Assembly (NCBI RefSeq): GCF_000342165.1
Contig: NZ_AMRV01000001.1
Span: 372,001 to 436,000 of the forward strand
Reading direction: 5' to 3'
DNA: 64,000 bases
Source of the DNA: Pacificimonas flava
GTDB taxonomy: Bacteria; Pseudomonadota; Alphaproteobacteria; Sphingomonadales; Sphingomonadaceae
Within the stretch, counting starts at the first letter, position 1. Every line of letters begins with the position of its first letter. The notes beneath the pieces were generated by a model. The model made no database searches. It was not told the DNA's origin and saw nothing but the letters and a program-made list of their open reading frames with translations. A program made the translations under genes and the position numbers. Shown here in pieces: positions 9,897 to 18,582 of this stretch.

Positions 9897-11432
9897 ATGT
9901 TCGAGGAGCGCAGCGACCGCGACCTTGGCGCGCGGGCGCTCGTCGCCGCCGGTTTTGTGTTCATGACATCGCTGGTGACGCGGCTCGGTTCGCTCGTGAA
10001 CCTTGCCGTTCTGGGACGGCTTCTGTCGCCCTCGGACTATGGTGTCGCCTCGCTCGCCTTCATGGCCATCGGCTTCATCCAGACGTTTATCGATGTGCGC
10101 ATGGGCGCGGCCCTGATGACCTTCAAGCGCATCGAGGATGCGCACATCAACACAGCCTTCACCTTGCAGTTGCTCCGCGGGCTGCTGATCGCCGGAATCC
10201 TGTTCGCCGTTTCGGGCTTGGTCGCGGATATGCTCAACGAGCCGAGATTGCAGCTTGTCCTCCAAGTCCTCTCCGGCGTGCTCATCATCGACGGGTTCAA
10301 GAACCCCGCATTCCTGCTCTATGCTCGCCATCTCGACTTCTCGCGTGAGTTTTTTCGAACGACGGTTGCAAATCTGATCGGATTTGCGGTGTCCATCGCC
10401 GCCGCCTTCTATTTTCAAAGCTACTGGGCAATTGTCGTGGCGACGATGTTTTCCCGCACGATGGAATGCCTTCTGACCTATTACAAGGTTCCCGTGCGCC
10501 CCCGCTTCGGGCTCGGCGAGTGGCGCTCCATGGTCAGCTTCGGGTCGGGTGTCCTGGTGGTGGACATCTTCACGCAGATCCACTCCATGGCGCCGCAATC
10601 GCTGATTTCGCGCCTGATCTCCACCGCCGCGGTCGGGCAGTTCACCATGGGGCAGAATGCCTACAACACGCTTCTCGGCGAACTCGTCGCGCCCATCCGG
10701 AAGATCCTGCTGCCCGGTTTCGGCGCCGTGCGAGAGGATCTTGAGCGCCTGCGCCGCACACTGCGCCTGTCGCAGGAGGTGATTTTCGCCATAGCTATGC
10801 CTATCGGAGTGGGCCTGTCGTTCTTTGCGCATGAGGCAATTGCCATTCTGGTAGGCGATCAATGGGACGAGGCCATTCTGGTGGTGCAAGTAATCGCCCC
10901 TGTCGCGGCTGCCCGCACCATCGCAACGCCGGCCCATTCGGCGGTCATGGCGCTCGAGCGTCTGCGGCCGCTCCTGGCGCGCGCGACCGCAAGCCTTGCC
11001 GTGGGCTGGCCCCTGATATTCGCCGGCATTCACTTGGCGGGCTTTTCGGGCGCCATCTACGCATGGGCGGCGGTCACCTTCATCGGCTTGTTCCTGTCGC
11101 TGCAACTTGTCGGGCGCGAGCTGGGCGTGCATATTCGCCACGTCGCAAAGGATTGCGGCCGCGCCTTCCTGTCCTGCGGCGTGATGGCTGCATTCCTCTG
11201 GATCCTGAAGCCGCGTATCATTCCGGTGGAGGATGTCGGCGATGTCATTGCCGGCTGCCTTCCCTTCGTCCTCCTTGGCGGCATAATATATTTCGCCTGT
11301 CTGTTCGGTTTGTGGATCCTGCAGGGCCGCCCCGCCGGGTTCGAGATGCAGGTTCTGCATTATGGAGGCAGAAGCATTCCGAAACTGACGGCTCGGATGA
11401 GAACGATCTTCCGCCGTCCGGCAAAGCCCTGA
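9897..11432 (+). CDS. Oligosaccharide flippase-family membrane protein (Wzx/MOP superfamily)
   Basis: A 511-residue integral membrane protein with about a dozen hydrophobic segments. It opens with a region typical of polysaccharide-biosynthesis flippases: GFVFMTSLVTRLGSLVNLAV, then GRLLSPSDYGVASLAF near residue 38. Such proteins move lipid-linked oligosaccharides across the inner membrane. I chose ATG 9897; a TTG one codon upstream is also in frame, but CAGGGA is better spaced for the ATG. It starts 43 bp after the GH92 gene. No glycosyltransferase or polymerase gene is visible next to it, so its substrate is unknown. Confidence 0.8.
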   Translation: MFEERSDRDLGARALVAAGFVFMTSLVTRLGSLVNLAVLGRLLSPSDYGVASLAFMAIGFIQTFIDVRMGAALMTFKRIEDAHINTAFTLQLLRGLLIAGILFAVSGLVADMLNEPRLQLVLQVLSGVLIIDGFKNPAFLLYARHLDFSREFFRTTVANLIGFAVSIAAAFYFQSYWAIVVATMFSRTMECLLTYYKVPVRPRFGLGEWRSMVSFGSGVLVVDIFTQIHSMAPQSLISRLISTAAVGQFTMGQNAYNTLLGELVAPIRKILLPGFGAVREDLERLRRTLRLSQEVIFAIAMPIGVGLSFFAHEAIAILVGDQWDEAILVVQVIAPVAAARTIATPAHSAVMALERLRPLLARATASLAVGWPLIFAGIHLAGFSGAIYAWAAVTFIGLFLSLQLVGRELGVHIRHVAKDCGRAFLSCGVMAAFLWILKPRIIPVEDVGDVIAGCLPFVLLGGIIYFACLFGLWILQGRPAGFEMQVLHYGGRSIPKLTARMRTIFRRPAKP

Positions 11433-11544
11433 CGAACCCATCTGCAGATCGCTGCTCGATCCCTCTCATTTCGCTCAGCGTCGGCGACCTCGTCGCGCAG
11501 CTAGGCAAACGACACTGGACGCAACCGATCCCATGGGAGGACGC

Positions 11545-12672
11545 ATGACTGAAAATTTGAAGATGAAGGCGCGCATGACCGGGGAAGGGCGGCTTGAAAT
11601 GTTCCTTGCCGCCGAACCCGTCCCGGAGACGCTGGACGAGAACGAGGTGCTGATCGAAGTCGATGCAGCGCCCATCAATCCATCCGATCAGGGTGTGATG
11701 TTCGGCCCGGCGAACATTGCAGAGGCGGTGAACGAGGATCGCGATGGCCGCGCTCTTCTCACCGCGCCGATCCCCGAAGCCCTGCTTGCGCGCGTGAGCG
11801 CCCGGCTCGGCAAGGCGTTGCCCGTCGGCAATGAGGGGGCGGGCACGGTCGTTGCGGCCGGCAGCGGCGCTGCCGCGCAGGCGCTTCTCGGCAAGACGGT
11901 CGCTGCGATGGGCGGGGCCATGTATGCCCGTTACTGCAAGACGACCGCAGAGAACTGCCTGGCCTTCAACGAAGGCACGACCGCGGTCGAAGGCGCATCC
12001 AGCTTCGTCAATCCGCTCACCGCGCTTTCCATGGTGGAAACCATGAGGATGGAGGGGCACAGCGCGCTCGTCCATACGGCTGCCGCGTCGAACCTCGGTC
12101 AGATGCTGAATCGAATTTGTCAGGCGGACGATGTGTCACTGGTCAATATCGTGCGCAGCGAGGACCAGGCCAAAATTCTGCGCAGTGCCGGCGCGAACCA
12201 TGTCTGCAACTCCTCGGACGACGACTTTCTGGACCAGCTTACCGAAGCGGTCGCTGAAACGAACGCCACTCTCGCCTTCGACGCCGTCGGCGGCGGCAAG
12301 CTCGCGAATTACATCCTGATGGCAATGGAACGCGCGCAGGGGCGCAAGGCCGACGCTTTCAGCGTTTACGGGAGTACCGCGCACAAGCAGGTTTATCTCT
12401 ACGGCAGTCTCGACTTGTCGCCGACCGTCCTCACGCGCGGTTATGGCATGTTCTGGGGTGTCGGCGGATGGCTGCTGCCCCCCTTCCTTGCGCGGATCGG
12501 CGGCAAGCGGGCAGGGGAACTCCGTCAACGGGTCGCGGACGAGATCGGCACCACCTTCGCCAGCCACTATACAAAGGAGATATCATTGGAGGACGCCCTG
12601 CAGGCTGACGTCGCCCGCGCCTATGCGCGTAAGGCTACCGGCGAAAAATACCTCATTCGGCCGCAGCGTTGA
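11545..12672 (+). CDS. Zinc-type alcohol dehydrogenase / quinone-oxidoreductase-like protein (MDR superfamily)
   Basis: A 375-residue medium-chain dehydrogenase/reductase. The N-terminal GroES-like domain has DENEVLIEVDAAPINPSDQG near residue 31 and GNEGAGTVVAAGSGAAAQ near 95. The Rossmann part contains ALVHTAAASNLGQMLNRICQ near 175 and FDAVGGGKLANYIL near 250. I see no clear zinc-ligand cysteine cluster, which favours a quinone-reductase-like NADPH enzyme. The GGAGG at 11536-11540 is correctly spaced for ATG 11545 rather than the in-frame ATG at 11533. The gene stands alone between the flippase gene and a convergent lipoprotein gene. The substrate cannot be told. Confidence 0.8.
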   Translation: MTENLKMKARMTGEGRLEMFLAAEPVPETLDENEVLIEVDAAPINPSDQGVMFGPANIAEAVNEDRDGRALLTAPIPEALLARVSARLGKALPVGNEGAGTVVAAGSGAAAQALLGKTVAAMGGAMYARYCKTTAENCLAFNEGTTAVEGASSFVNPLTALSMVETMRMEGHSALVHTAAASNLGQMLNRICQADDVSLVNIVRSEDQAKILRSAGANHVCNSSDDDFLDQLTEAVAETNATLAFDAVGGGKLANYILMAMERAQGRKADAFSVYGSTAHKQVYLYGSLDLSPTVLTRGYGMFWGVGGWLLPPFLARIGGKRAGELRQRVADEIGTTFASHYTKEISLEDALQADVARAYARKATGEKYLIRPQR

Positions 12673-12732
12673 TTGCCGGGTACGGAAATCCAAATCCGGA
12701 ATCGGACGCAGCGAACCTGCGTACATCTCAAT

Positions 12733-12764
12733 GAAAAAGGGGCGCGTCCATCGGACACGCCCCT
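12733..12764 (-). terminator. Rho-independent terminator of the acidic lipoprotein gene
   Basis: On the minus strand a 12-bp stem (AGGGGCGTGTCC with GGACGCGCCCCT, one G-U pair) closes a three-base loop and is followed by a TTTTT run. It lies 26 bp past the stop of the minus-strand lipoprotein gene. It is also placed to end transcription of the convergent MDR gene, though without a good U-tract in that direction. Confidence 0.85.
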
Positions 12765-12789
12765 CTTCATTCGACAAGGTCGAAGAAGC

Positions 12790-13101
12790 TTACATTTCTT
12801 CTTCGGTCGTCGTCGTCGTCTCGTCGGTCATCGTGCCGTCGTCGGTCATCGTGGTGTCTTCCTCGATGACGTTCGCGCCATCGACCTCGTCAGCGGACTC
12901 GCCCATCATGTCGGCCTGCGCATCGAGATCGTCGGCAGCGGCTTCGTTGCCCATCTCGTCCTGAAGATCGGCCTGCTCCTCAAGCACGTCCTCCTGCGAC
13001 TCGAGCTGCTGCTCCTGCACGTCCTCGGCCGCGTCCTGCGGACCGCAAGCGGCGAGGGTCATGGCACCAGCGGCGGCGACTGCGAATACGATCTTCTTCA
13101 T
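12790..13101 (-). CDS. Small acidic lipoprotein of unknown function
   Basis: A 103-residue protein with a lipoprotein signal, MKKIVFAVAAAGAMTLAAC, and Cys19 as the lipidation site. The mature part is almost entirely acidic and Gln-rich (EDVQEQQLESQEDVLEEQ), probably a short coiled coil, and ends in a Thr/Glu run (TTTTTEEEM). No catalytic motif is visible. GGAGAG precedes the ATG. Upstream lies a GGAAC-N16-CGTT element, so expression in the EcfG general stress response is likely. Such proteins are often annotated as hypothetical; an envelope or cation-binding role would be speculation. Confidence 0.8.
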   Translation of the reverse strand: MKKIVFAVAAAGAMTLAACGPQDAAEDVQEQQLESQEDVLEEQADLQDEMGNEAAADDLDAQADMMGESADEVDGANVIEEDTTMTDDGTMTDETTTTTEEEM

Positions 13102-13127
13102 AATAACTCTCCTTATTTAAGAAACCG

Positions 13128-13152
13128 AACGGCATTCTTCGGTGAGGGTTCC
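13128..13152 (-). promoter_or_regulatory. EcfG-type general stress promoter for the acidic lipoprotein
   Basis: Read on the minus strand, GGAAC (13152-13148) is followed by exactly 16 bases and CGTT (13131-13128). This is the alphaproteobacterial sigma-EcfG consensus layout. It lies 27 bp upstream of the lipoprotein start codon, with the GGAGAG ribosome site between. Confidence 0.65.
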
Positions 13153-13492
13153 CGTTCGGTCACATTCGATAGAATGGAAATTATTGGAAAACTACGGTCT
13201 CTAGCCTAACCTTATGATGGCATTGTACTTGGCTGGCCGTATGTCTTACACGTCTCCCTAAGTCGGTTCTTCACCGCTAGGAGGGTATAACTGCTTCCCC
13301 CTACCGCGGTTCCACAAATAGCACCGCTTTTCGTTCATGCAAGATTCATTGCGGTTCGGCCATGTTTTTCGGTCGGCCCCACAGAGGCGGCTTTCGGGCG
13401 GTGTTGCGTGGTGAGGGAGCGTAGCCTATCTCGCTCCCAAGGCCCGTTCAAAGGGCAACTCACACTTTTCGTTTATATGGAGCGCCGACGCA
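13153..13492. other. Intergenic region upstream of ettA
   Basis: About 340 bp with no convincing gene. It is less GC-rich than its flanks. An imperfect hairpin occurs at 13252-13285: an inner CGGT/ACCG stem over TTCTTC and outer CTCC/GGAG arms with a bulge. It could belong to the ettA leader or to a small RNA. TTTATATGG at 13471-13479 could be part of a -10 region for ettA. No tRNA, riboswitch family or repeat was recognised. Confidence 0.4.
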
Positions 13493-15175
13493 GTGACCGC
13501 AGGCCAATACAGTTTCGTAATGAAAGAGCTGACCAAGACGTACCCCGGTCAGTCGAAACCCGTTCTCAACAATATCACCTTGCAATTTTATCCCGGTACG
13601 AAGATCGCCATCGTCGGCCCGAACGGGACCGGTAAGTCGACCCTGATGAAGATCATGGCCGGGCGGGACAAGGATTTCCAGGGCGAGGCATGGGCCGGCG
13701 AGAACGTGTCCGTGGGTTATCTGGAGCAGGAACCCGAGCTCGATCCTTCGAAGACCGTCAAGCAGAACGTCATGGAAGGTGTCGGCGAGATTGCCGGCAA
13801 GATCGACCGCTTCAACGAAATCACGGCGATCATGGGCGATCCCCCGGAAGATGTGGATTTCGACTCGCTCATGGCCGAAATGGGCGAGCTTCAGGAACAG
13901 ATCGATGCCGTGGACGGCTGGAATCTCGACACCACGCTCGATATCGCGATGGACGCTCTGCGCTGCCCGCCCGGCGATGCCGGCGTGACCAACCTGTCGG
14001 GCGGTGAAAAGCGCCGCGTTGCGCTCTGCCGTCTGCTTCTGTCGAAGCCGGACATTCTCTTGCTCGACGAGCCGACCAACCATCTCGACGCGGAAAGCGT
14101 CGCCTGGCTGGAAAAGCACCTCGTCGACTATGCCGGCAACGTCATCCTCGTGACCCATGACCGCTACTTCCTCGACAATGTCGTCGGCTGGGTGCTGGAG
14201 CTCGATCGGGGCCGCTATTACACCTACGAGGCCAATTATTCCGGTTATCTGGAGAAGAAGGCGAAGCGGCTGGAGCAGGAAAGCCGGGAGGATGAGGGCC
14301 GGGAAAAGGCGATCAAGGACGAACTGGAATGGATTCGCAAGTCGGCCAAGGGCCGGCAGACCAAATCGAAGGCGCGTATCCAGGCCTTTGACGACCTCGT
14401 CGCAGCACAGGAGAACCGCAAGGTCGGTCAGGCTGAAATCCTAATCCAGAACCCCGAACGCCTTGGCGGCAAGGTCATCGAGGCCAAGGGGCTGACCAAG
14501 GCCTATGGCGACAAGCTTCTGTTCGAAGACCTCGACTTCATGCTCCCACGGGGCGGTATCGTCGGCGTGATCGGTCCGAACGGCGCGGGTAAATCCACTC
14601 TGTTCAAGATGATCACCGGCCAGGACAATCCCGATGAAGGCAAGATCGACATCGGCGATACCGTTCACCTGGGCTATGTCGATCAAAGCCGCGACGACCT
14701 CGACCCGAACAAGAACGTCTGGGAAGAAGTCTCTGACGGCATGGATTATTTCGAGTTCGGCAAGGAGAGGATTTCCAGCCGCGCCTATGTCGGGGCGTTC
14801 AACTTCAAGGGTCCCGACCAGCAGAAGAAGGTCGGGCAGCTGTCAGGCGGTGAGCGCAACCGGGTGCACATTGCGAAGATGCTGCGAAAGGGCGGAAACG
14901 TCCTGCTGCTCGACGAGCCGACCAACGATCTGGACGTGGAGACTCTCCGCGCTCTCGAGGTTGCGCTGGAGAACTTCGCCGGCTGCGCCGTGGTCATCAG
15001 CCATGATCGCTTCTTCCTCGACCGCCTCGCCACGCACATTCTCGCCTTCGAGGGCGATAGCCATGTCGAATGGTTCGAGGGCAATTTCGAGGCCTATGAG
15101 GAGGACAAGCGCCGCCGCCTCGGGGACGCCGCCGACCGTCCGCACCGGATGACCTATCGCAAGCTGACGCGCTGA
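13493..15175 (+). CDS. ettA: Energy-dependent translational throttle EttA (ABC-F ATPase)
   Basis: A 560-residue cytosolic ABC-F protein with two ATPase domains and no membrane part. It binds the ribosomal E site and gates the first elongation steps according to ATP level. Domain 1: GPNGTGKST near residue 42, NLSGGEKRRVALCRLLL near 165, LLLDEPTNHLD near 188. The linker with KSAKGRQTKSKARIQAFD is typical of EttA. Domain 2: GPNGAGKST near 362, LSGGERNRVHIAKML near 449, LLLDEPTNDLD near 470. The start is GTG; the N-terminal YSFVMKELTKTYPG matches sphingomonad-type EttA. It is a single gene ended by a strong hairpin. Confidence 0.95.
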   Translation: MTAGQYSFVMKELTKTYPGQSKPVLNNITLQFYPGTKIAIVGPNGTGKSTLMKIMAGRDKDFQGEAWAGENVSVGYLEQEPELDPSKTVKQNVMEGVGEIAGKIDRFNEITAIMGDPPEDVDFDSLMAEMGELQEQIDAVDGWNLDTTLDIAMDALRCPPGDAGVTNLSGGEKRRVALCRLLLSKPDILLLDEPTNHLDAESVAWLEKHLVDYAGNVILVTHDRYFLDNVVGWVLELDRGRYYTYEANYSGYLEKKAKRLEQESREDEGREKAIKDELEWIRKSAKGRQTKSKARIQAFDDLVAAQENRKVGQAEILIQNPERLGGKVIEAKGLTKAYGDKLLFEDLDFMLPRGGIVGVIGPNGAGKSTLFKMITGQDNPDEGKIDIGDTVHLGYVDQSRDDLDPNKNVWEEVSDGMDYFEFGKERISSRAYVGAFNFKGPDQQKKVGQLSGGERNRVHIAKMLRKGGNVLLLDEPTNDLDVETLRALEVALENFAGCAVVISHDRFFLDRLATHILAFEGDSHVEWFEGNFEAYEEDKRRRLGDAADRPHRMTYRKLTR

Positions 15176-15196
15176 GTGTCTATCAGACCCTGAAGA

Positions 15197-15233
15197 CCGA
15201 GCGAGCGGGAGCCTTGCTATCCCGCTCGCTCGG
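15197..15233. terminator. Bidirectional terminator-like hairpin between ettA and the tad genes
   Basis: A perfect 14-bp inverted repeat (CCGAGCGAGCGGGA and TCCCGCTCGCTCGG) with a 9-base loop lies between two convergent genes, 21 bp after ettA and 21 bp after the minus-strand TadE-like gene. There is no U-tract on either side, so its terminator role is inferred from its position and symmetry. Confidence 0.6.
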
Positions 15234-15254
15234 CAGCCAGTCCGCGGCGGCCGA

Positions 15255-15899
15255 TCAGCTGTGGCAAAGCATTGGCGACATGCCGTCCGCGACCGAGATA
15301 TCCGTGAAGGCCGCGCTGCGCGTGCGCAAAAAGGACCGCGCGGTCAGCAGCCGGTCTACGCCGATCTTGTCGAAGAAGGCGTCGCTCGTGATCGGTTCAT
15401 ATTGCAGCGCCACCTCGGCGCTGATGATCATCTGCGACTTCGGCAGCTGAATGTTCTGCGGGAACACCACCGCCTCCCGGTCACGCGCTTCCTGACTGTC
15501 TTCGCGGCCGAGATGGCTTTGGAACGAGGTCAGGTTCCCGTCGCAGCGCTGCCAGACCAGCTTGTTCTCCATCTTTCCCGTGGACCCGTCCTCCATGCCG
15601 ACGATGCCGGTCAAAATAACCCGGCCGTCTTCGCGCATGCGAAAGGGTTCAGCGGCCACATCCATCGACAGGAAGATATCCTCGACCTGCTTTTCGTCGG
15701 GCATGACGGTCGAGCGCGCCAGCATGTCGCTGGTCATGAATGCGAGCTTCTGCGCCCGCTGCTTCGCGACCAGGTAGTTGGCTAACTCTGCCGCCATAAG
15801 GATGAAGCCGAGAAAGATCGGCAGCATAAGCGCGAATTCTAGGAATGCGACGCCCCGCTCATCACCTGCGAAACGCGATAGACGGGAAGGGCGGGTCAT
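15255..15899 (-). CDS. TadE-like pilus-assembly protein
   Basis: A 214-residue TadE-family pseudopilin-like protein. After a short basic N-terminus the motif GVAFLEFALMLPIFLGFILMAAELANYL (start near residue 16) gives the conserved Phe-Glu-Phe and the single membrane helix. The rest is outside the cytoplasm, with little similarity to known folds. ATG 15899 is chosen because it overlaps the stop of the next upstream gene (ATGA) and leaves the TadE motif at the N-terminus; a much longer open frame upstream has no family resemblance. It is the last gene of a TadG-TadE-TadE operon. Confidence 0.82.
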   Translation of the reverse strand: MTRPSRLSRFAGDERGVAFLEFALMLPIFLGFILMAAELANYLVAKQRAQKLAFMTSDMLARSTVMPDEKQVEDIFLSMDVAAEPFRMREDGRVILTGIVGMEDGSTGKMENKLVWQRCDGNLTSFQSHLGREDSQEARDREAVVFPQNIQLPKSQMIISAEVALQYEPITSDAFFDKIGVDRLLTARSFLRTRSAAFTDISVADGMSPMLCHS

Positions 15900-16477
15900 G
15901 CCATCCCGCCATTGCAATGCGTCGCGAACACCGGCTCGTTCCGCACGACCGTCGCGGAATGCATGTGGAACGGGTCGCCCGGCGCAACCCATTTCAAGAA
16001 GGGAAACAGCGGCGAGATCGCCAGATTGGCTTCGTAATAAACCACATCCCCCGGCCCGCCGAGATCGCCGACCGTGCCGCGGTCGCCCCACTCCCCGTCG
16101 GCGTTGACGTCATCGTATTTCTCGCCGAGGTCGAACTCTCCATTGCCGTTTTCGTCTTCGAACGGCTCCATGGTTCCCACGTCGCTCATGCGTTCGCCGT
16201 AATTCCGGATCAGAATTTCCGGTTCGGTGGTCGCCGTCCGGTAGGCTGCCAGACGTTCGGTAATGAAGGTTCGCATGCGGCCCTCCCGCTCTTCCGGGCA
16301 GGCTCCCGTCAGAGCCTGGCGTGCGGCAGCGATCGTTGCGCCCTCCAGGGAGGATCGCACCATGGCCATGTAGCCGAGTTCCACCGCGCCGGCGATCATC
16401 ATCAGGAGGACTGGCGCCACGATGGCGAACTCGACGATCGTCGAGCCCTCCTCGCAGCGCCTCAGCGTTTTCGACAT
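15896..16477 (-). CDS. TadE-like pilus-assembly protein with acidic repeat
   Basis: A 193-residue TadE-family protein. The N-terminus has EEGSTIVEFAIVAPVLLMMIAGAVELGYMAM, the pseudopilin-like Glu plus membrane helix. The middle carries FEDENGNGEFDLGEKYDDVN followed by ADGEW (residues about 112-136), an Asp/Asn/Gly-rich stretch resembling calcium-binding loops. The 3' end overlaps the next tadE-like gene by ATGA, and it starts 8 bp after the TadG gene. TadE proteins help assemble Flp/Tad pili, but no pilin, ATPase or secretin gene is in the window, so the rest of the system, if present, is elsewhere. Confidence 0.82.
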   Translation of the reverse strand: MSKTLRRCEEGSTIVEFAIVAPVLLMMIAGAVELGYMAMVRSSLEGATIAAARQALTGACPEEREGRMRTFITERLAAYRTATTEPEILIRNYGERMSDVGTMEPFEDENGNGEFDLGEKYDDVNADGEWGDRGTVGDLGGPGDVVYYEANLAISPLFPFLKWVAPGDPFHMHSATVVRNEPVFATHCNGGMA

Positions 16478-16485
16478 CGACCGGA

Positions 16486-18321
16486 TCAGCGCGAAAGGTG
16501 AAGTTCAGTCAGATCGCTCGCAATGGACCTGTAAGCCGCCTTCAGGTCATTGCCGTTCGAAGTATCGAAAAAATGCGTGTCCGGATTGCTGGCGCAGCGC
16601 CGAAACATCTCGCGCGTTTTCCTGCCATCACCGGAGTTGGGGATCTCGAACGCGATCGTATAGATCTCGATGCCCTGCTGCTTCGCAACCTGGCAGGTTT
16701 TCGCGAACCGCAGGATCAGGGCATCGACGACCCTGCTTTCGCTTTCGCTGTTTACCAGTTCGCGTTCGCGCCAAGTGCCGTAGGCCGTCAAGGCCGTGTC
16801 ACGCTGCGTCTTCCCGTATTGATCGGTGCGTCCATCGTCCTGCGAGTCGAAATTGCCGTCCGTCATGAACACGATGTAACGCTTCGCCGGGAAGTCGGTC
16901 GGATTGTTGCGCGGGAAGAAGTCATCGAGTTCCAGCAGGCGCAGACCCCATGTCATTGCCACCGTGTGGAAGGTGCCAGTGCCTGGCTTCAGCGCGTAAT
17001 TTTCGTTCTGAACATAGTCCGTCAGTTCGGACCTCTTCCAGGAATAGCTGATCGGCTTGGCCGGAGACGGGCACTGATAGTTCGGGGCGGGACCTTGCAG
17101 CGAACGATTGGAGACGCTTCGGCGGAAGTCGTAGTTCTTCGGGTTCGGCCATGAACTATAGCGCACAAGACCTTTATCTTTGTTCTTGTAACTAATCTTG
17201 GCCACGTCGATATTGCCGGTACCGTCCAGGATACCGGAAAAGCCGTCACCATTCTTGTCCTCACCGAATTTCTCGTCGCTATCATGGTAATGCTGGACCA
17301 GATAGTCTTTCAAGAAGCGATATTCGGGGCGTCGCAGTCGTTCGTTTGCGACTGCATTGTCAGTATGTAGCTTGAAGGTATTGTTGACATCCTGAAACGA
17401 GTCCACCTGAATGGGCGGATAGTAGAAGGGCATGATCTTATCGGTACGTTTTGTGCCCGGCGTGCCTGGAAGATCGAGACCGATATCCCATGCGCCTGCA
17501 TCGACCGTGTCGATGTCGCTCCCATAAAGGTTGTTCGGATCGCCCTTCACGGTCTGGATCGTGGGATCCGCGCGCACGCAGCCCTTCCAGCGCCAGCCAT
17601 CACTGGCCCCTTCGGTGTACCCCACCAGTTTCTGAATGTTGGCGTCGCGACCATATTGGCCGGCCTTGTCCTCGAAGGCGTAGCCGACATTCACCATCGT
17701 ATTGTATGGCAGCATGCCGATGGCGATATCGTCCTGCACTTCATCGTCGCCGTAGACGACCTCCAGGAATTCACCGACCGCGCTCTTCAAATTCACGATG
17801 CGGCTGCCCTCCATCGAGCCGGTATTGTCGAGGACGAGCATGACTTCGGCCGGCTGGGCGTCTAGATTTTCGCTGGTCTCCGCCACGGAGATGGCGGAAA
17901 TAGCGATTTCATCGACGCCGATGATCCGCGCGAAGGTGCTGGGAACCTTGCCGTTCGCACGAACGCTGATCTCCACATCGGATCCGTCCCGCTTGCCGCT
18001 GATCTGCAGCGGATTGAGCTGCGTACCCAGATATTCGGCTGGGAAATTGGCCGCGAAATATTCCTCGGTGGCCCTGTAGGCGGCGGAACCCTCGGTAATC
18101 GTGTCGCCGCTCGTCACGTCCAGCCGCAGCGTCCGCCCGCCCGCCAGAGCGGCGGCATCGACGGCGACCTGTAACTGGGACTGCGCCAGATAGTATCGCG
18201 TCATGTCGACCCCGCCGCCAAGAGCAGCAATCGAGGTGACGAAGCCCATCGCCATCAGGGGCGTGATCATTCCCTTTTCGTCGCTATACAGCCGCTTCAA
18301 CCAGAGGTTCCGCTTGGTCAT
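16486..18321 (-). CDS. TadG-like protein with von Willebrand A domain
   Basis: A 611-residue pilus-assembly protein. The N-terminal TadG/Flp motif DEKGMITPLMAMGFVTSIAAL with the following VDMTRYYLAQSQLQVAVDAAALAGG anchors it in the inner membrane. A vWA domain starts at about residue 154 with VMLVLDNTGSMEGSRI, an intact MIDAS site (DxTGS); YIVFMTDGNFDSQDDGRTDQ lies near residue 480. A long insertion (about 200-470) interrupts the vWA domain, including an acidic KFGEDKNGDGFSGILDGTGN stretch like a calcium-binding loop. It is the first gene of the operon with two TadE-like genes and may act in surface attachment. Confidence 0.85.
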   Translation of the reverse strand: MTKRNLWLKRLYSDEKGMITPLMAMGFVTSIAALGGGVDMTRYYLAQSQLQVAVDAAALAGGRTLRLDVTSGDTITEGSAAYRATEEYFAANFPAEYLGTQLNPLQISGKRDGSDVEISVRANGKVPSTFARIIGVDEIAISAISVAETSENLDAQPAEVMLVLDNTGSMEGSRIVNLKSAVGEFLEVVYGDDEVQDDIAIGMLPYNTMVNVGYAFEDKAGQYGRDANIQKLVGYTEGASDGWRWKGCVRADPTIQTVKGDPNNLYGSDIDTVDAGAWDIGLDLPGTPGTKRTDKIMPFYYPPIQVDSFQDVNNTFKLHTDNAVANERLRRPEYRFLKDYLVQHYHDSDEKFGEDKNGDGFSGILDGTGNIDVAKISYKNKDKGLVRYSSWPNPKNYDFRRSVSNRSLQGPAPNYQCPSPAKPISYSWKRSELTDYVQNENYALKPGTGTFHTVAMTWGLRLLELDDFFPRNNPTDFPAKRYIVFMTDGNFDSQDDGRTDQYGKTQRDTALTAYGTWRERELVNSESESRVVDALILRFAKTCQVAKQQGIEIYTIAFEIPNSGDGRKTREMFRRCASNPDTHFFDTSNGNDLKAAYRSIASDLTELHLSR

Positions 18322-18437
18322 GATCGTTCTCGTCCCGGTTGCTCGTCGCCGCGTGCACAGCCGCGGGATGCGGGCAATGCGAGGGCAGCGTGCCGGAACC
18401 GTACCGATGTTAAGCTAACGAACACCTAAAGCCGCTG

Positions 18438-18456
18438 GTTTACAAAACTGGTAAAC
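18438..18456. promoter_or_regulatory. Inverted repeat upstream of the tadG-like gene
   Basis: GTTTAC and GTAAAC arms separated by 7 bases lie 117 bp upstream of the minus-strand TadG-like start and about 130 bp upstream of the plus-strand gene that follows. The symmetry suggests a regulator binding site, but no matching regulator was recognised. Confidence 0.3.
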
Positions 18457-18582
18457 GGGCATGTTCACGCCCTGCGGCCCCACTTGCATGCACGCGTTTC
18501 CTCACGCCTCCCTTCGCTTTCGATAGGGAACGCGTTAGGGGCCGGGGCCGGCTTCAAGAGCAGGGACGAAGGGGGCGACGAA

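Noticed and set aside
12673-13209. Plus-strand frame over the acidic lipoprotein gene
   Set aside because: The repeated Val/Ser/Leu runs are the antisense of the Glu/Asp/Thr-rich lipoprotein; the minus strand has the lipobox, ribosome site, promoter and terminator.
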